A stretch of DNA of 64,000 nt from Helopsaltes ochotensis (GCA_013400155.1 VXBM01001677.1:65294-129293), one strand, 5' to 3'. Shown: positions 48,663 to 61,698, numbered from the stretch's first letter. Notes: generated by a model not told the origin, from the sequence alone. Made by a program: numbers and translations.

Positions 48663-51600
48663 CCCTGAGGCAGAAAATTGGTCAGATTTTTGCGGAGACA
48701 AAAACCTGGTATCGGAGAGGATTCTCTCTATACTAGATGCTTTGTGCTTCATTTTCACTGAATGGAAAATGCAGAGACTGGTAGGACATTTCATATGATT
48801 CGTAAGATCAATGCACTTAAGGCTGATCCAGCTGGTATCCTATTCATGGATTTGATTCCAGGCCCTGATTTGGGTGAAAATAGGAGACAATTTGCTGCTT
48901 AGGTAGTTAGACACACAAGATAAAGCAGAAATACAAGGAAGTTAAAAATATTTTTGGCTTTAAAAAGTTTGTTCAGTTCTTGTTGTAAGCAGGTGTCTGT
49001 GTTGGCTCTTTTATGGTTCAGCAATCCTAGCAGGATGAATTTATATTTGTATAATCAATTATATATAACAACTAGGGCTGAGCAAATAGATAATATTTTA
49101 CTTCAATAAGCCATTCTTGCAAGGCATTCTATCAGAAAAATGATTTAAATTTTTCAATACTAATGTTTGTTCAACTAGAAACTTCTCAAGGGGAAAACTT
49201 TCAGGGATAAACGCAAATTATTAACACAGAGTAATATACGAAATTACTGGTACAGACACGCAAAGATCAAGTATGTGTCACCAACAGCAAACTTCACTTT
49301 ATAGCTTAAGCCTTTTTTGTGTCTTATTTGGATCAAATTTATGTGAGAAATATGCATAAGTCAGCAGAGATCCTTATTATATGATTCACCATCCCTCATT
49401 AGGTATTGTTTCTATACATAAATGAACTCTGCTGATGTAAAACACAAATGATTGTGCTTGATTGACCCTGAAGTTATACATTCTTGACAAAAAAGGATGG
49501 AGCATCTTGAAAGCCATATGCCAACAGAGGAAAAGGAGATGAATTCCATTATAAATATGGTGATTATTACTGGTCAGCTTTGTGAGCAGCATATTTTTAA
49601 GGCTTGCAAGCAGAGAAGGTGATGGGGCAAAATTAAAAGGCAGAAATATTGATCTTATCCTGCAGCTTTTTGTTTCAACACATCATTCACTTTCAGCTGT
49701 CTCGGTGGCAACAAGCTTGAACAGCTTGAACTTTTTTCTCTATGCTGTGGCTATTACTTTATGTTCAGAGTTTTTGCAAAGAATGATGGGGAAGAGACCC
49801 AACATTCTGTAAGGCAGAACAGAATCACAGTATTCTTTTGAAATACATTCATGCAGCACTTTGAGTAAATAAGCTGATTTGATTGTACATAAGTTTATTT
49901 TAATACTCATGGTTGAGTATTTTCTTATACTAATACTTTTTCTGGGCTTTTTTCAGTAATAGATTTTTAAAAATGTGTACAATTGTATGTATTTATATAA
50001 ATAACTATATGAAATAAAAAATATATATTCATATGTAAATATATAAACATATAAATATAATGAATAATGAGGATTATAATCAATGAAAGCTGAGCAAGAG
50101 AGAAAGCAGAAAGAAGATTAAAGACTTATGATCTTTACCCAACGCATTATTAAGCATTAGGCAAGATATAATACTCCAGTTTGGATTAACAACTTGGAAG
50201 AGGACCAGACTATGTGACTTTATTTTCTGACTGCAATGTACTGACAAAGATTTTAGATCTGACCTGGACCTCTTGTATTTTGTCAGCACCATCTATCCCA
50301 GTTGAGTTAAAGAGGTGTTTCCCACTGGCTGGGTCAGTAGGAGCTGTCATAAGTATTTCTCAGTCAGCAGGAGTCATTCTTGAGCCAGTGGGAGCTGTCA
50401 CAAACCATTTTGACATAACATGTATCATGCTGGAAGTGAGATTGACCTCTCCAACCTCTCTTGCTATTATATGCAGGTAATCGGGTCACTCCACCCATCT
50501 GGTAGCTCAAACTGAGCTCAGCTCCACCATTCAACCCGATACTACTGGTCTTACTGTTTTTTCAGCTGCAACAGCCATGTACTTGTGAAATTTTGTCCAA
50601 ATCGCATCCAAATCAATGGGATTATTCTACTGTGGCACCATTACGGACTGTAAAACACTGTCCTTTGTCTTAGACCATTTTACCCTGCAAAACATCAACG
50701 GGGGAGTTTGGATAGCATTTGAAAAGACTGCAGGGTAACAACAGATGCTCTGTTATCTGAGCAAAGTATCTGACTCACTGTCTAGACCTGAAAGTGCCCT
50801 GAGTTTGGCAAATAGGATCTTTCAATGGAGATTTCTCTGCAAAAATCCCTTACACTTCAGGAGGGCCAAGTGCAGCAGAAAAGACTACCCAATAAATATT
50901 CTATTTGCTTCAGTGGGTGATGGTAGTAATAGAGAAATTGATATGTTTTACCTCTGAATAACTTTTCAACGATGAGCTTATTTGCAAAGGAAGTGACTAA
51001 ACTTTCTCTTTCCAGAAAGGATAGCGGTCATTACTTTTAAAGTAACTTTTAAAAGTTTCTTTTCTTTATCCAGTAGTTCCTGGCTACTTTACAGCTGAAT
51101 GTGAACACTCACACAGAACATGAATCACCGTTGCCCTAAATTTTGTTTTTGGCTCAGGGGAATCAAACGTCACAAAGTCTATCTTGCAGAAAAACCTTAA
51201 AGTACTATGTGGGAATGACATGAGTATGAACGAGGGGAAACTCTTCACTGATACCCTAAAAGCCTTTTCCCTGTGCCATATATGTTTAAAGATTAATTAG
51301 ATACACAGGAACAGCCTGCACTACTGGGAGAACCTGAGCAGGGTTCAGAACTTTGAACCCTGTTTTAAATTGTGATACTTATACATGCCTTATCTCTCAA
51401 TAGACTGGCTGTGGAAGAGAGAGGTCTGTAGCTTTTATCTAGTACTAGGGGGCTTGAGCATCTTCATGTGTAACACTGATACAACCTGCAGCAGAGATTT
51501 GAAGATCAGTCTCTGGGACGTCTGCAGTAGGTCAGTCTCCATTTCTATTGCTGGAGTAGTTCCACTTTATGTGAGTGATTATGGAGTAAATGGTCCCCGA

Positions 51601-52395
51601 GACAGCGCAAGAGTGTGTCACTCTGACCTCATGACAAACCTCAGTGTATGTGATGAAGAAGGAACAGCCCCCTTTCATATACTTTTATCAATAGGTATAT
51701 TTAGGGAAAGCTTTCTCTGCATCATGAATGAGGATTCTGCTCTTCTAAGTCACATGGAAAGTTCAGATCGGGAAAGGCAAAAGATAAATGGTCTGTGATT
51801 TTCCACTTCCAACATCACTGTTCTCAGTTTTATTGTTAACAGCTAAAAAGGAAAAGAATAGGAAGCTTTAGGTGCTCTCTTTTGTGTAGTCCTTTTCAGT
51901 ATCAGCTATGTGTATGACTGAAGACTGTGACACATCCTCACAAAAGTATTGTTTGGCAGGTAAAGAAATAGAAAAAGACAACTTGATTTTTTTAAGACAA
52001 AAAGCTGGATATGACGGCACATTGCAATTACTAGCTCTGCAGAGAGTGAGACCAGTGCTACTTCTAGTATGGGAGCCTGCTACCATACTCCTGTACCTGG
52101 AGGCATAGGCAGAACAAGAATGTCAGTATATACTGGTGAAATGGGATCATGTAGAGAATCTGTGCATAACTTTTCCTCTTCTAGTACGTGGTCATACAAT
52201 GCCTTGTAATTTTTTGTTTCTCTTGGTTACCATCGATGGCATAGTCCAACAATGGCTAATTCCTCCACTGGTTTCTGTTTCAGTCTATTTGTTCTAAATT
52301 GAAAACTTAGTCTCAATCCCAGTTGATATCCAGGTTCACCTCATATTGTCTTTTCTCAATGTCATATGTTGCTACTTGATCCCTGTAGACTAGAT
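48663..52395. other. Gene-free sequence
   Basis: No recognised gene. An AT-rich stretch with TATATA and ATAAATAT motifs lies at about 49970-50060. A possible splice-bounded open segment lies at 50287-50476. An open frame of 137 codons at 51385-51798 gives no protein I recognise. Confidence 0.55.
50287..50476 (+). other. Possible exon (unverified)
   Basis: A pyrimidine-rich acceptor (cctcttgtattttgtc then AG) precedes the segment and a CAG|GTAATC donor follows. One frame stays open for all 62 codons. The translation includes SIPVELKRCFPLAGSVGAVI followed by further small and hydrophobic residues. I do not recognise a family. A 15-bp motif (cagtaggagctgtca) recurs 51 bp later with one change, in frame, so the segment could equally be a small minisatellite. 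Confidence 0.2.
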
Positions 52396-52520
52396 CATAG
52401 AATCATAGAATGGTTTTGGTTGGAAGAGACCTTAAAGATCATCTACCTCCATCCTCCCCTGCCATGAGCAGGAACACCTCCCCCTAGACCAGGCTGGTTA
52501 AAGTCCTGTCCAAAGCCCTG
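52396..52520 (-). mobile_element. CR1 LINE 3'-end fragment
   Basis: A well-preserved reversed CR1 tail: two copies of 'atcatagaat', then 'ggttttggttggaagagacc', 'ttaaagatcatct', 'cctgccatgagcaggaacac' and 'ctagaccaggctggtt'. It is the least diverged CR1 in the window and so probably the youngest. It ends near 'ccaaagccctg', a severely 5'-truncated copy. Confidence 0.92.
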
Positions 52521-53602
52521 TATTATGTTTCTCTGGACTGCAGGTTTTATGTGTTCTCCTACAGTCTCTCTTCTCTTCCTCTTCTTCCAAGAATATTCCA
52601 TGAATTCCTCATTCTCTCATAATCTAGTGTTTGTGATTTCAAATGAAAATTAGACAAACTGTCAAACTTTAATGAAAAGCCAGCTCTGCCATTCATGTTG
52701 CTGCAAAAATCTACATGACTGGTAAGCAATGCCTATTTTTTAAGCAGATCTGAGGTGTTCTTCACATTGCTGAATGATGGAATGAAGCAGAGTTCCAAAG
52801 GGTTGATCACAGCTGTTATGATTCACTTAGGCTGGAATGAAGCACCATGTGCTAAATAATTCCTATCCTAAAAGTCAATCAGCAAAAAACAAAATTGCAA
52901 GCCACAGAATAAAGCTAATAGAGAATCAATCATATAAGAGGAAAAACACACCAGATACAGCCTTGTCATCCTCTTCCCTGCTCTTATAAGTTTCAGGGAC
53001 ATAGACATAGTAGGCTTCTTCCATTTTATCATATTAATTACTCAAGATACACCATATAGCTGGGAAATGTGGGTTCAAGGACCACTGAACACTGAATTTT
53101 CTGAGTCTATCACAATTACAGAAACATCTGTGTTAAATGACTTTGCCTTGAATCACTGTGAAAATTGCTCTATTCAGTAGCTTTGTACATGTCTGATTCT
53201 TGCACATGCTGAAACAGTAATGAGTGTTGTTTTTCTGTTTCAGTTCTTGTGAGTTCATATGACCACCACAAACCCGGTGTCTCACCTTCATCTAAAAATC
53301 CATTTCCCTTTTTCTATTTAATGGTCAAAACCTGTTGCTATAATAGATTTACTGTGGTGCCGTACAGCAGCAATAGACTCATATTTGAAAACCAGAGGAG
53401 AATGTATGCATTACATTGTAGCTCACAGGTCACACAGAGACAAAATACAAAGAATGATTTACTAGTTTTCTTAATCTTACTTTTTTATTACTTCTTTTAT
53501 TTTTATTTCATAACCTTCAGTTATACCTTTAGCCCATTAAAAACACAGATGGTTTATCCACATTATGGACCAATAATTCCATCAATAATCATTAGCATTA
53601 AG
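52521..53602. other. Gene-free sequence
   Basis: About 1.1 kb of unique sequence between two CR1 fragments. No gene is recognised. A 207-codon open frame at 53249-53872 begins here but runs into the next CR1 on the wrong strand, so I treat it as chance. Confidence 0.6.
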
Positions 53603-54085
53603 ATTCATAGAATTAATTGGGCTACTAGGGACCTATGGCATTTATTTAGTCTGACTTCTGCTCAAGTATTAGCTGTGAAATGCTATCAGGTTACTTCAGC
53701 TTTTGTCCAGCCTTTGGCCAAGCTACTTGTTACTGATTTAATGGTTCTTTGTGCAAGGATAGTGCCTGTAGCTGGAATTTCCATTGCTAGAAATGATGGC
53801 CATTGCCCTATGTCATTTCTCTGTGACCCTCTGAGAAGAACCTACCTCCATGTTCTTTTTAACCCCCATTAGGTAGAAGAGGAGGACTGCCATCACATGC
53901 CTCCGTAGACCTTCTTTCTGAGTCTAGGCAAGCTCAATTCCCTCAGCCTCTCCATGTGCATCCTTTGTTTTAGCCAGCTGATTTGGCGAGTTACCCCTTT
54001 TTCAAGTTGATCATTTGATGAATTGGGAGATTCAAAACTACATACATTATTCTATATGCAGTAACTGAAGATGATTTATGGAGGT
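53603..54085 (-). mobile_element. CR1 LINE 3' part, old copy
   Basis: Reversed CR1 order with strong decay: 'attcatagaattaattggg', 'tttagtctgacttctgctca', 'tatcaggttacttcagcttt', 'gtccagcctttggcc', 'ttagcc'-type 'catgttctttttaac', 'gcaagctcaattccctcagc' and 'ctctccatgtgcatcctttg'. Its type and divergence suggest an older subfamily than the copy at 52.4 kb. No intact coding sequence remains. Confidence 0.8.
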
Positions 54086-56254
54086 CCACAAAGGTCTGCT
54101 TTGTCCAACATTAACTTTACAGCTCTGAAGAAAGTATGTGTTTACTTTACTAGAAATTCTTTGAGATACATGAAAGAAAGATGTACGGAGGGATAGGTGA
54201 CAAAATATGGAGATAACAGATGAAAACAGAGAAAAAAAAATATTTCCAACTGTCTACTACATCTGTTAACATCTCTTAAAATCAGAACCCTAAATGAACC
54301 AAATCAATTTTTTTCTGAGCTGCTGCACATCCGAAAGTTAGTCAGTTTGGAATAGCTCTAAATAATGAAATCTTTATATTCCAGTCTATCACCTCAATTT
54401 TGTAGCTGAGATTCATCCTTTAAAAATTTTCTGTCTGGCTGAATTCCTACATGGCTGAATGAATTCTCTCAGAAAAGCACTTCAGGGAAAAAGGTGTTTG
54501 TTTTATCTATTAGATAGTCTCAAGATTTCTGAATAATCTTTTGCTGTTTAATTATTTTTCTGACACTTTCCATTCTGATATGCATTATATGCTTTGCTGT
54601 CCAGTATTTCCATGTCCTAAAACCAGCTCATTACTTCCAAAAATCTGTGAATTAAGTAAAAATAATCATTCCTTTGTAGATTTGACTAAAAAGGAAATAA
54701 ATGGATGAAAATTAATCCTGTGGTATGCAAAGATCTGGAAGAGAAATGCAAAGCCAGAATGTAAAAGGAACAAAGGTTTTTCTAGCATATAGAAGAATAC
54801 GGGCTTTTCAAACAATTTTGAATAATCAATTGTAAAATTATTAGCTGACGTTTTTACAGTTTTATGCTTTCTTTCACTTACAAAGATTTAACAATAATTC
54901 CTTTTCATCCTTTCAGGACGCTCTGAATTATATATTGAAAATCCTTTCTAAGCATAATCACACATTCAAAGAATAATGGCCTTAGGTTGATCATCACAAA
55001 TCATACCAGAAAAATTCCTCTGGTGATTGGCGTGTGAAAGTTTAATATAATATGCCCTGAATTCTGCCGTGGTTATGTAGGCAATAAGCACCTGGGCTTA
55101 TTGCTACACTTGGGCTAAACAAATGGAGTTCTGTAAATTGTGTTTCAGGACACTGTCATTTTGAATGCACCAGAGTTCCTCAGCACTTTCTTCAGCTAGC
55201 ACTCTCGTGTCAATCATCCACCTTTTGGTACATCAGGGTTTTCATTAGTTCTATAACTGCCTGACCTTGTGCCAGACTCAAGCAGACAGGTAGTTCATAA
55301 CCCTTTACTGTCAGAATTAGCATTCATGATACTACTTAAACTGCAGAGCAAATTTAGAGTTCATTATTAAATGAGGCATATGTTACTACACTTATAACTG
55401 ATTCAGTCTAGTTATTTTTAGTTTGACCTTTTCTGTATTCATCAAATCAGCTTTGAAATAGACATTGAGGTACCCTTTACAGTTAGTTATAAAAATTCTT
55501 AGAGGGTTTTTTTTTTTCAGTGGAGTTTTCTGGCAAATTCTCATATATCACTAGTTTAGTGATATACTAAGCACCTTACTGTTAACTTAAGTAAAAAGAA
55601 GATGGAATCGTGCGGATGTTAATGATCATTTTCTTCAGCTGTATCATCCCTCTTTGGCTTTATTTTTTCTCCAAAGTTGAAATGCTAGTGTTGTCAGTTC
55701 AGAATAGGATGAAAGCTTCCACCAAGGATGGCAATAAGTGTGGGAAGTTAGAAGTACAGACATTATTAAAGTACATTTATTCTTACTGTAATGCCATAGA
55801 TAAAATTTATGCATTATTACTCCGATTTTCTGACTTTAACATTCTCCTCCTCCTGAGGTAAGGCACTGAGAAAAGAGACAGCAAAAATTCAAACCCACTG
55901 GGACATGATGGGCTTAAGAACTGTTTCTTGTCGTTTTCCTTTCACTGTCTTGGATTTCTAAATTCTAACATGGAAAAGAAAATATCTTTAAATTCTATAA
56001 ACTTGTAAGGTACCACAAAACCTTAAATAATTGCAAAAATATAAATATTCTCATAATATATTAAGACTATATACTTCATATATAAACCATATCATTAGCA
56101 AAGAGGTTCAGAACTAAACTATTTGTATATGTAGTAGCAAAGAAATTCTCATATAGTAAGGTGTTAAATAAATGTTATTTTATACTTCACCCAGAGTTCT
56201 AAGAACAAGTCCTAAGAACAGTATGTGACTATTCATGTGTTTAGAGACAAACAC

Positions 56255-56278
56255 TTTTTTTTTTTTTTTTTTTTTTTT
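56255..56278. repeat. Poly-T run
   Basis: Twenty-four consecutive T. No retroelement body is identifiable beside it. Confidence 0.95.
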
Positions 56279-56740
56279 GGTAACTAGTTATGCAATCAAT
56301 CTTTTTCCTTTTTGCCAGGCACTGGGCTCACTTATTACCACAATAATAATTTTGTATTCTATGACAACAGTCATGTTATACAATTACATACAAAAGCACT
56401 TTGTTGAATTAACACTTAGGGGGCCATGGAGCACAACAAACCACAAGAACCTGTAAGAGATGAAACACTGAAATGTACTGTTTGAACTTCAGGCTACTGT
56501 ATAATCTAAATGTAGTTCATTCCCTTAAAAAACCCCTAAAATCTCATTTAGCTGGATGTCATATTCTCTCTTCTGCATGATATAGATGAAGGCTTCAGTT
56601 CATAACCAACATGATGAATGTAGGAACCTAATTAAGACAGACTGACTCACCCTCTGGGAAGGTTCAGAAGCACTGCTCTTTCCTGAGAGAGCTGAGCAGA
56701 AGAAGAGTGTAAGAGAATTAGATGAGTAAGCAGGACTTAC

Positions 56741-56857
56741 TTTAGGATAGCTGGTTTGCCCCCCAGCACTGTACACTTGAACTGTAGATGCATCCTCAGC
56801 TAAGTCAGGGCCCAGTACAGTCTGAATCTGGCAAAAAGCCTTCAGAAAGGTACACTC
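56741..56857 (-). other. Possible exon (unverified)
   Basis: On the minus strand a CCTTCCTGCTCAG acceptor is followed by 117 bp (39 codons, no stop) and then AAA|GTAAGT, a strong donor. The open frame begins ECTFLKAFCQIQTVLGPDLA and ends GGQTSYPK, with a coding-like codon mix. Its length is a multiple of three. I do not recognise the protein. It may be an exon of an unidentified gene or lncRNA, or chance. Confidence 0.25.
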
Positions 56858-59709
56858 CTGAGCAGGAAGGCACGCTGGGACAGAATTTACTGAACTTTTT
56901 TTTTTTTTTCCAAGATTTCTACAGGTTACCAGCAGTGTTACTTTTTGACCTTCTAGAATTTTAAGCTCTATAATCACTTGAAGAGATGCAAGACTTGTTA
57001 TTAGTTTTACACTGTGTATGAAACTTTGCTAACGTTCTTATTTTCATTGATGTCTGCATAAAAATTCGGCTGTATTAAAAAATCCCTAAATTCCCAAAGG
57101 TGGAAGTGTGTGCTTGTAACTTAGGTACCCACTGTATTTGGCTTAAATTTAAGAAACTACCTTTACCACTCCAGGGTGCTTCCTTTAAGCTTCTTATCAT
57201 TAATTCCAGAGGCAACTGAAAAGAAATCTTGGAGTTTACACTTCAGACTCAGACCTTCAAGATTCATCTGAGGATAGAGGCTCAGGTTTTCTATCAGGTT
57301 CAGGCTATCCTTGGTTCCCCTTTTAAAAAATATTTACATGGAATGTGAGCAAGAGGATTCTTAGATCTGGACTGAGGATGGCTTTAGGTGGAAGATAGGT
57401 GCAGATTTTGGCATTCTAAATGTACTTAAATTTAAGCATGCAGGAAAATCCCAGAACAATCGAAAGAAATCTTAAAATTACTTGCTCTCTAAAAGCCAGT
57501 GAATTCAATGCTGCTTGGGCATTAAAATTGTAAAAAAGGTCTTAACCACAAAATTTATCAGCAAACTCCAAAAATATTTTGGATTTTTATATAGTACTTA
57601 TGTCCAGCCAATAAAAAAAATATATATATTTAAAGACAACATTTTTTTTTAATTTGTGGAAAATACCAGCAAATTATGTGAGATCTTCTGTACTTTAATT
57701 TTGGAGAGTATTTCCCCTACAATTTAAATTAAAGTAAGAATTCAGATTTCTAAAGAAAATACAAACATATATGAGAATACTGTAGTAGAAGGAGCAAAAA
57801 CAACATTTATGCATGTTGTGCTCTGCAACAGTTAAACAAGGATCTTTTTTCATAGAAATGAAAAGTTCTGGCACTAATTCCAAACTTTTAAATGAGGTGC
57901 CATATCTTGTTCCTCCAAATTGATTATCCAAATTTATCATCATAATACTAACGAAGGTCCAAACAAAAAGGATTTAAGAACAATGGAAAATCTATGACTC
58001 TTTGAGTCCTGCTACTGCTCATCTCCATTTAAATTCCTTGTCTAATAAATAATATTTTTTATTGTCATTCTATCTGAATATTCAGCTAATATCAGGTAAA
58101 GAATATTAAAAACCTGCATTTTATTGTGTTGGGTCTCCTTGAAAATTGCAAGAAGCTTCAGGCAACTTTTTTGCTAGTGGCCTAACAATTTTATTTGATT
58201 AATGCTTATTTATCCTTAATCTAGTAGTGAATTGTAAAAATTAAAAAACTAAAATCCATCACTTCTACAGCAAAGAGCATTTGAATCATGTTCTGCTTGA
58301 ACTTCACTCCAAAGTCCTAATGTTTTTGTTACACTTTATAACTTTACACCTTAGCATATATAATATACATATATTTTAACATTTATAACTTAACAAGATC
58401 TTATATAAGTAAGTCCTCTATCATGTAGACAAACCAGAAAAGATGTTCAAGTTAGGTGTTTTTTTAAGATATTACATGGAGTACTTGAATATTTTACATT
58501 TCAATGTTATCAAAGAGCTCTGAATATTCCTATTACTTAATGTTGCTGTTGCTTCTTTTTTTTTTTTTAATTTGTGGAAATAGGAGTTTCTGAAAAAAGT
58601 CCTGTCTTAGAAACTTTTTGAAATGGTTTTATTTTTCTTCAGAAAAGGATAACGGATAGAACAAATTGTAAAAATTGGTGTAATCATTGTTTTCATCCAG
58701 CTCCAAAGCATTTTGAATTACCACATTCTGAGTCAATGTTGACTTGTCTGGTACCCTATGAGAGTCCAGTCCCTCCATCACACTTCCATTCTCCTATGGA
58801 CCTGGAATTGCTCTGCATCCTCCCTCATATGTTGCAGCCTTCCATCTCCCTCAACCACCATCATGTCACAGGCAGTCCACAAAGAAAGTCTGGTTTACAA
58901 AAAACAATTAAAAATAAAGGCAATTGAACTTCAGCTGATAAGAGGAATAATAGCTATGCAGAGTATAGGAGCTAGGCCAGTGTAAAATAAAGAGTTCTGC
59001 TATTTCTTAAAGCTTATGCTTCAAACTTGCTATGTTAACAATAGGAAAAAAAAACAAAAAACAACATCAACCCCACCTCATTTCACTTTCTTTCTGTGAC
59101 CAAAATAATCTGAAACATTTCTGGTACAGCTATCCTGTAGCATAGTATTTTTTTATAGGTGCAGGACTGAGAACTTTGTAATTTCACATCACAGGCTTTA
59201 GCTATAGCTCTTTCAATGAATTTTCTCATGTGCTCAGACTAGAACTCCAGGAGCTGGGAATCACTCAGCAGTGGGAGGTAATGCAGAGAGCAAGGAACTA
59301 TCACAAAGTGCTTGTTACAAACCTATCTTGAAGACAAGACCCTTGTTCAGATTTCAAAGGTATCTCCTCTTTTTTTGTTGTTTTTTCTTTCCTTCTGTCT
59401 TTTAATATGGATGAAAGAGAATGAAGTGAGGCCAAAAGAATGCCAGAATCTCTACAACAAAATTATCAGGTTTAGTTCTATTCTTTCTTGTTTCTCCCCA
59501 TCCTATGCAGCAGACTCCCTGAGTTTGCTCCTGAGAGGAGGAATAGCAGTGATCTACTGGTTATGGGCCACATCCAAGTAAATCTCTATGGGCTGAGCTG
59601 AGGACAGACTTGCCTGCAGAAATCAAGACTCCAGTGCAAACCTTGCTGACTATGCTGACAGATTCTTGAAAACTGGATTGAAGCCAGACTTCAAAGAGGA
59701 AAGCGAGCT

Positions 59710-59740
59710 AAAAAAAAAAAAAAAAAGGCTTTTTTTTTTT
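59710..59740. repeat. A-run / T-run inverted homopolymers
   Basis: Seventeen A, then GGC, then eleven T: a simple hairpin with an 11-bp A:T stem and a small loop. Probably two homopolymers by chance. Confidence 0.9.
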
Positions 59741-60525
59741 CCCTTTCAGAGCAGAGTTTAAAACTTTACCTGATCTGAAACAGTGAGTTTTTATATGACA
59801 TCAGTTTCACTTTGAAGTCCAAATTCTAGACAAGGCACATCAATTTCAAAGTGTCTAGAGGCATAAGCAGAGCTGACTGGGCTCAAAATACCAGGATGTA
59901 TGCATGGTAAATGTTGCCCATGCCTACATGATTTTTTGGTTTGTTTTTCTTAACACATGAGAGAAACTTTTTATTTTGAAGGCCAGGAATTATCAGTATC
60001 AGAAGGTTTAGAATAATCAGATAAGTTTTAGGACATAAAAAAGAGAACAGAATTATTTTTGTCTTCCCTAAATGTCATATTCATTCTTCATCTCTGAATA
60101 TATTAATTGCTTAGAAGTTTTAAATTAGTTAATTTAGAAAACCTAAAAATTTATTTATATTCACTTGTTTAAGATTTTTGCCTCAAGTGTTTGAATGTAT
60201 TCATAAAAGAATTTCCTCTCTAATAACAAATTTTTCAAGTCTGGATGGGAAAAATAAAAATAAACTTAACTGAGTTTCACTCATAAGGAGGTGAAATCAA
60301 GATTCAGCGATATTGATGACAAACTATCATGCTGTCAGTTGTATACTTTTGTATGTGATTAATTGTATCAGTATATGAAAAAAAGTAAAGCAGAAAAATT
60401 TGAATTTTCCTTTTAAATATCAGTACATGATGGTCAAAACCTAGAAGGTGAGAACAGAATATCTGTTTTCCAATTGTATGTACATTTATATATGCATACA
60501 TAGTTGTCTATACCTTTTCACAAAG

Positions 60526-60597
60526 AATACTGTGAATATGCAGAGAATATTGGACACACAACAGTATTGGTTTTAAGCAGCTTTGACTATTTGACAG
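60526..60597 (+). other. Possible short exon (weak)
   Basis: Preceded by a moderate acceptor (ctataccttttcacaa then AG) and followed by ACAG|GTAAAA. The segment is 72 bp, symmetric in phase, and one frame is open (YCEYAENIGHTTVLVLSSFD then YLT). No family is recognised. Weaker splice sites than the other candidates. Confidence 0.12.
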
Positions 60598-60941
60598 GTA
60601 AAATAGTTAAGAGAAGGAGTATATGTGAGGAATTATATAAGATTTACCTATATATGACTGAGACTTTTTTCATTTACACCATTTGCCTCACTCTCAAGTT
60701 CCAGAGCCCCATGCTAATCATGTAAGGGAATCTGAGAAGGTCAGGGAGGCCAGCCGGGGGCTCTCCTGCCACCCCAAGAAGGCACTTCTTTTCATTCCCC
60801 CTCCATCTTTTAGGTCTTGTCCTAATTATACATTATGGAGGACACTGGATGGGCTTCTCTATCTATACCAATTTAAATGACTTTTCAAGGAAGATTTTGA
60901 TGTAAAATATGATGTAAAATATTTTCACAAATTAAAGCTTT

Positions 60942-60946
60942 ATTGT
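60942..60946. repeat. Target-site duplication, left copy (ATTGT)
   Basis: Perfect match to 61694-61698 on the other side of the LTR. A 5-bp duplication is typical of ERVL-type integration. Confidence 0.85.
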
Positions 60947-61693
60947 TGTCCTAGGGTGACTTTATGATGCTTGTATCCCCAACCGTCTGTTCTGTACCTT
61001 TAAGACTGAAGCAGGGAAAGAAAGTGTTGAGTTTGTTTTGAGAAAATTTATCTCCTTCCTTGGCNNNNNNNNNNNNNNNNNNNNNNNNNNNNNNNNNNNN
61101 NNNNNNNNNNNNNNNNNNNNNNNNNNNNNNNNNNNNNNNNNNNNNNNNNNNNNNNNNNNNNNNNNNNNNNNNNNNNNNNNNNNNNNNNNNNNNNNNNNNN
61201 NNNNNNNNNNNNNNNNNNNNNNNNNNNNNNNNNNNNNNNNNNNNNNNNNNNNNNNNNNNNNNNNNNNNNNNNNNNNNNNNNNNNNNNNNNNNNNNNNNNN
61301 NNNNNNNNNNNNNNNNNNNNNNNNNNNNNNNNNNNNNNNNNNNNNNNNNNNNNNNNNNNNNNNNNNNNNNNNNNNNNNNNNNNNNNNNNNNNNNNNNNNN
61401 NNNNNNNNGAGAGACTGAGAGAGAGGACAGCTGTCTCCACGGCAAGGACTTTTTTTCCCAATTTACCATCTCACTTTAGAACAAAAGGTTTTACCGTTTC
61501 ATATTATTCATTCTCTATGCTTGTGAGCACTTTATTTGTTAAATAAATAGTTTTTTCCACTTTTCTCCAAGGGAGTTTTTTTTTTGTTTCCCGGACCGGT
61601 TGTGTGTGTGGGGGGGGAGGGGCCATTTGGATTTGCCTCCCCAGAGGAGCCCCATTCGGAGGTTTCCTCCCAAATTTGCCCTAAACCAGGACA
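60947..61693 (+). mobile_element. LTR element with internal assembly gap
   Basis: Starts TGTCCTAGGGTGACTTTATG and ends CCCTAAACCAGGACA. TG..CA termini with inverted TGTCCT/AGGACA ends are flanked by a perfect 5-bp duplication. After the gap come AATAAA at 61542-61547, 'gttttttccacttttctcc', a T-run, a G-run and 'ggatttgcctccccagagga', matching the R-U5 half of a bird LTR I remember. Before the gap lies only the first 118 bp of U3. The total is about 747 bp with 344 N. It is either a solo LTR with a gap in its middle, or two LTRs with everything between them missing. No viral genes are visible. Confidence 0.8.
61065..61408. other. Assembly gap (344 N)
   Basis: Unresolved bases inside the LTR element. 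The true length may differ from the N count. Open frames spanning it are artefacts. Confidence 0.99.
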
Positions 61694-61698
61694 ATTGT

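Larger units (their letters stand above)
54086..60941. other. Gene-free sequence
   Basis: No recognised gene or large transposon. It contains a poly-T run (56255-56278), other short T runs (55507-55518, 58556-58569) and an A17/T11 inverted homopolymer pair (59710-59740). Two possible splice-bounded open segments are listed separately (56741-56857 minus, 60526-60597 plus). Confidence 0.55.

Noticed and set aside
51385..51798. 137-codon open frame
   Set aside because: No recognisable domain, no splice support, and a length expected by chance in AT-rich DNA.
53249..53872. 207-codon plus-strand open frame
   Set aside because: Half of it is antisense to a decayed CR1, and there is no coding signature or recognisable domain.
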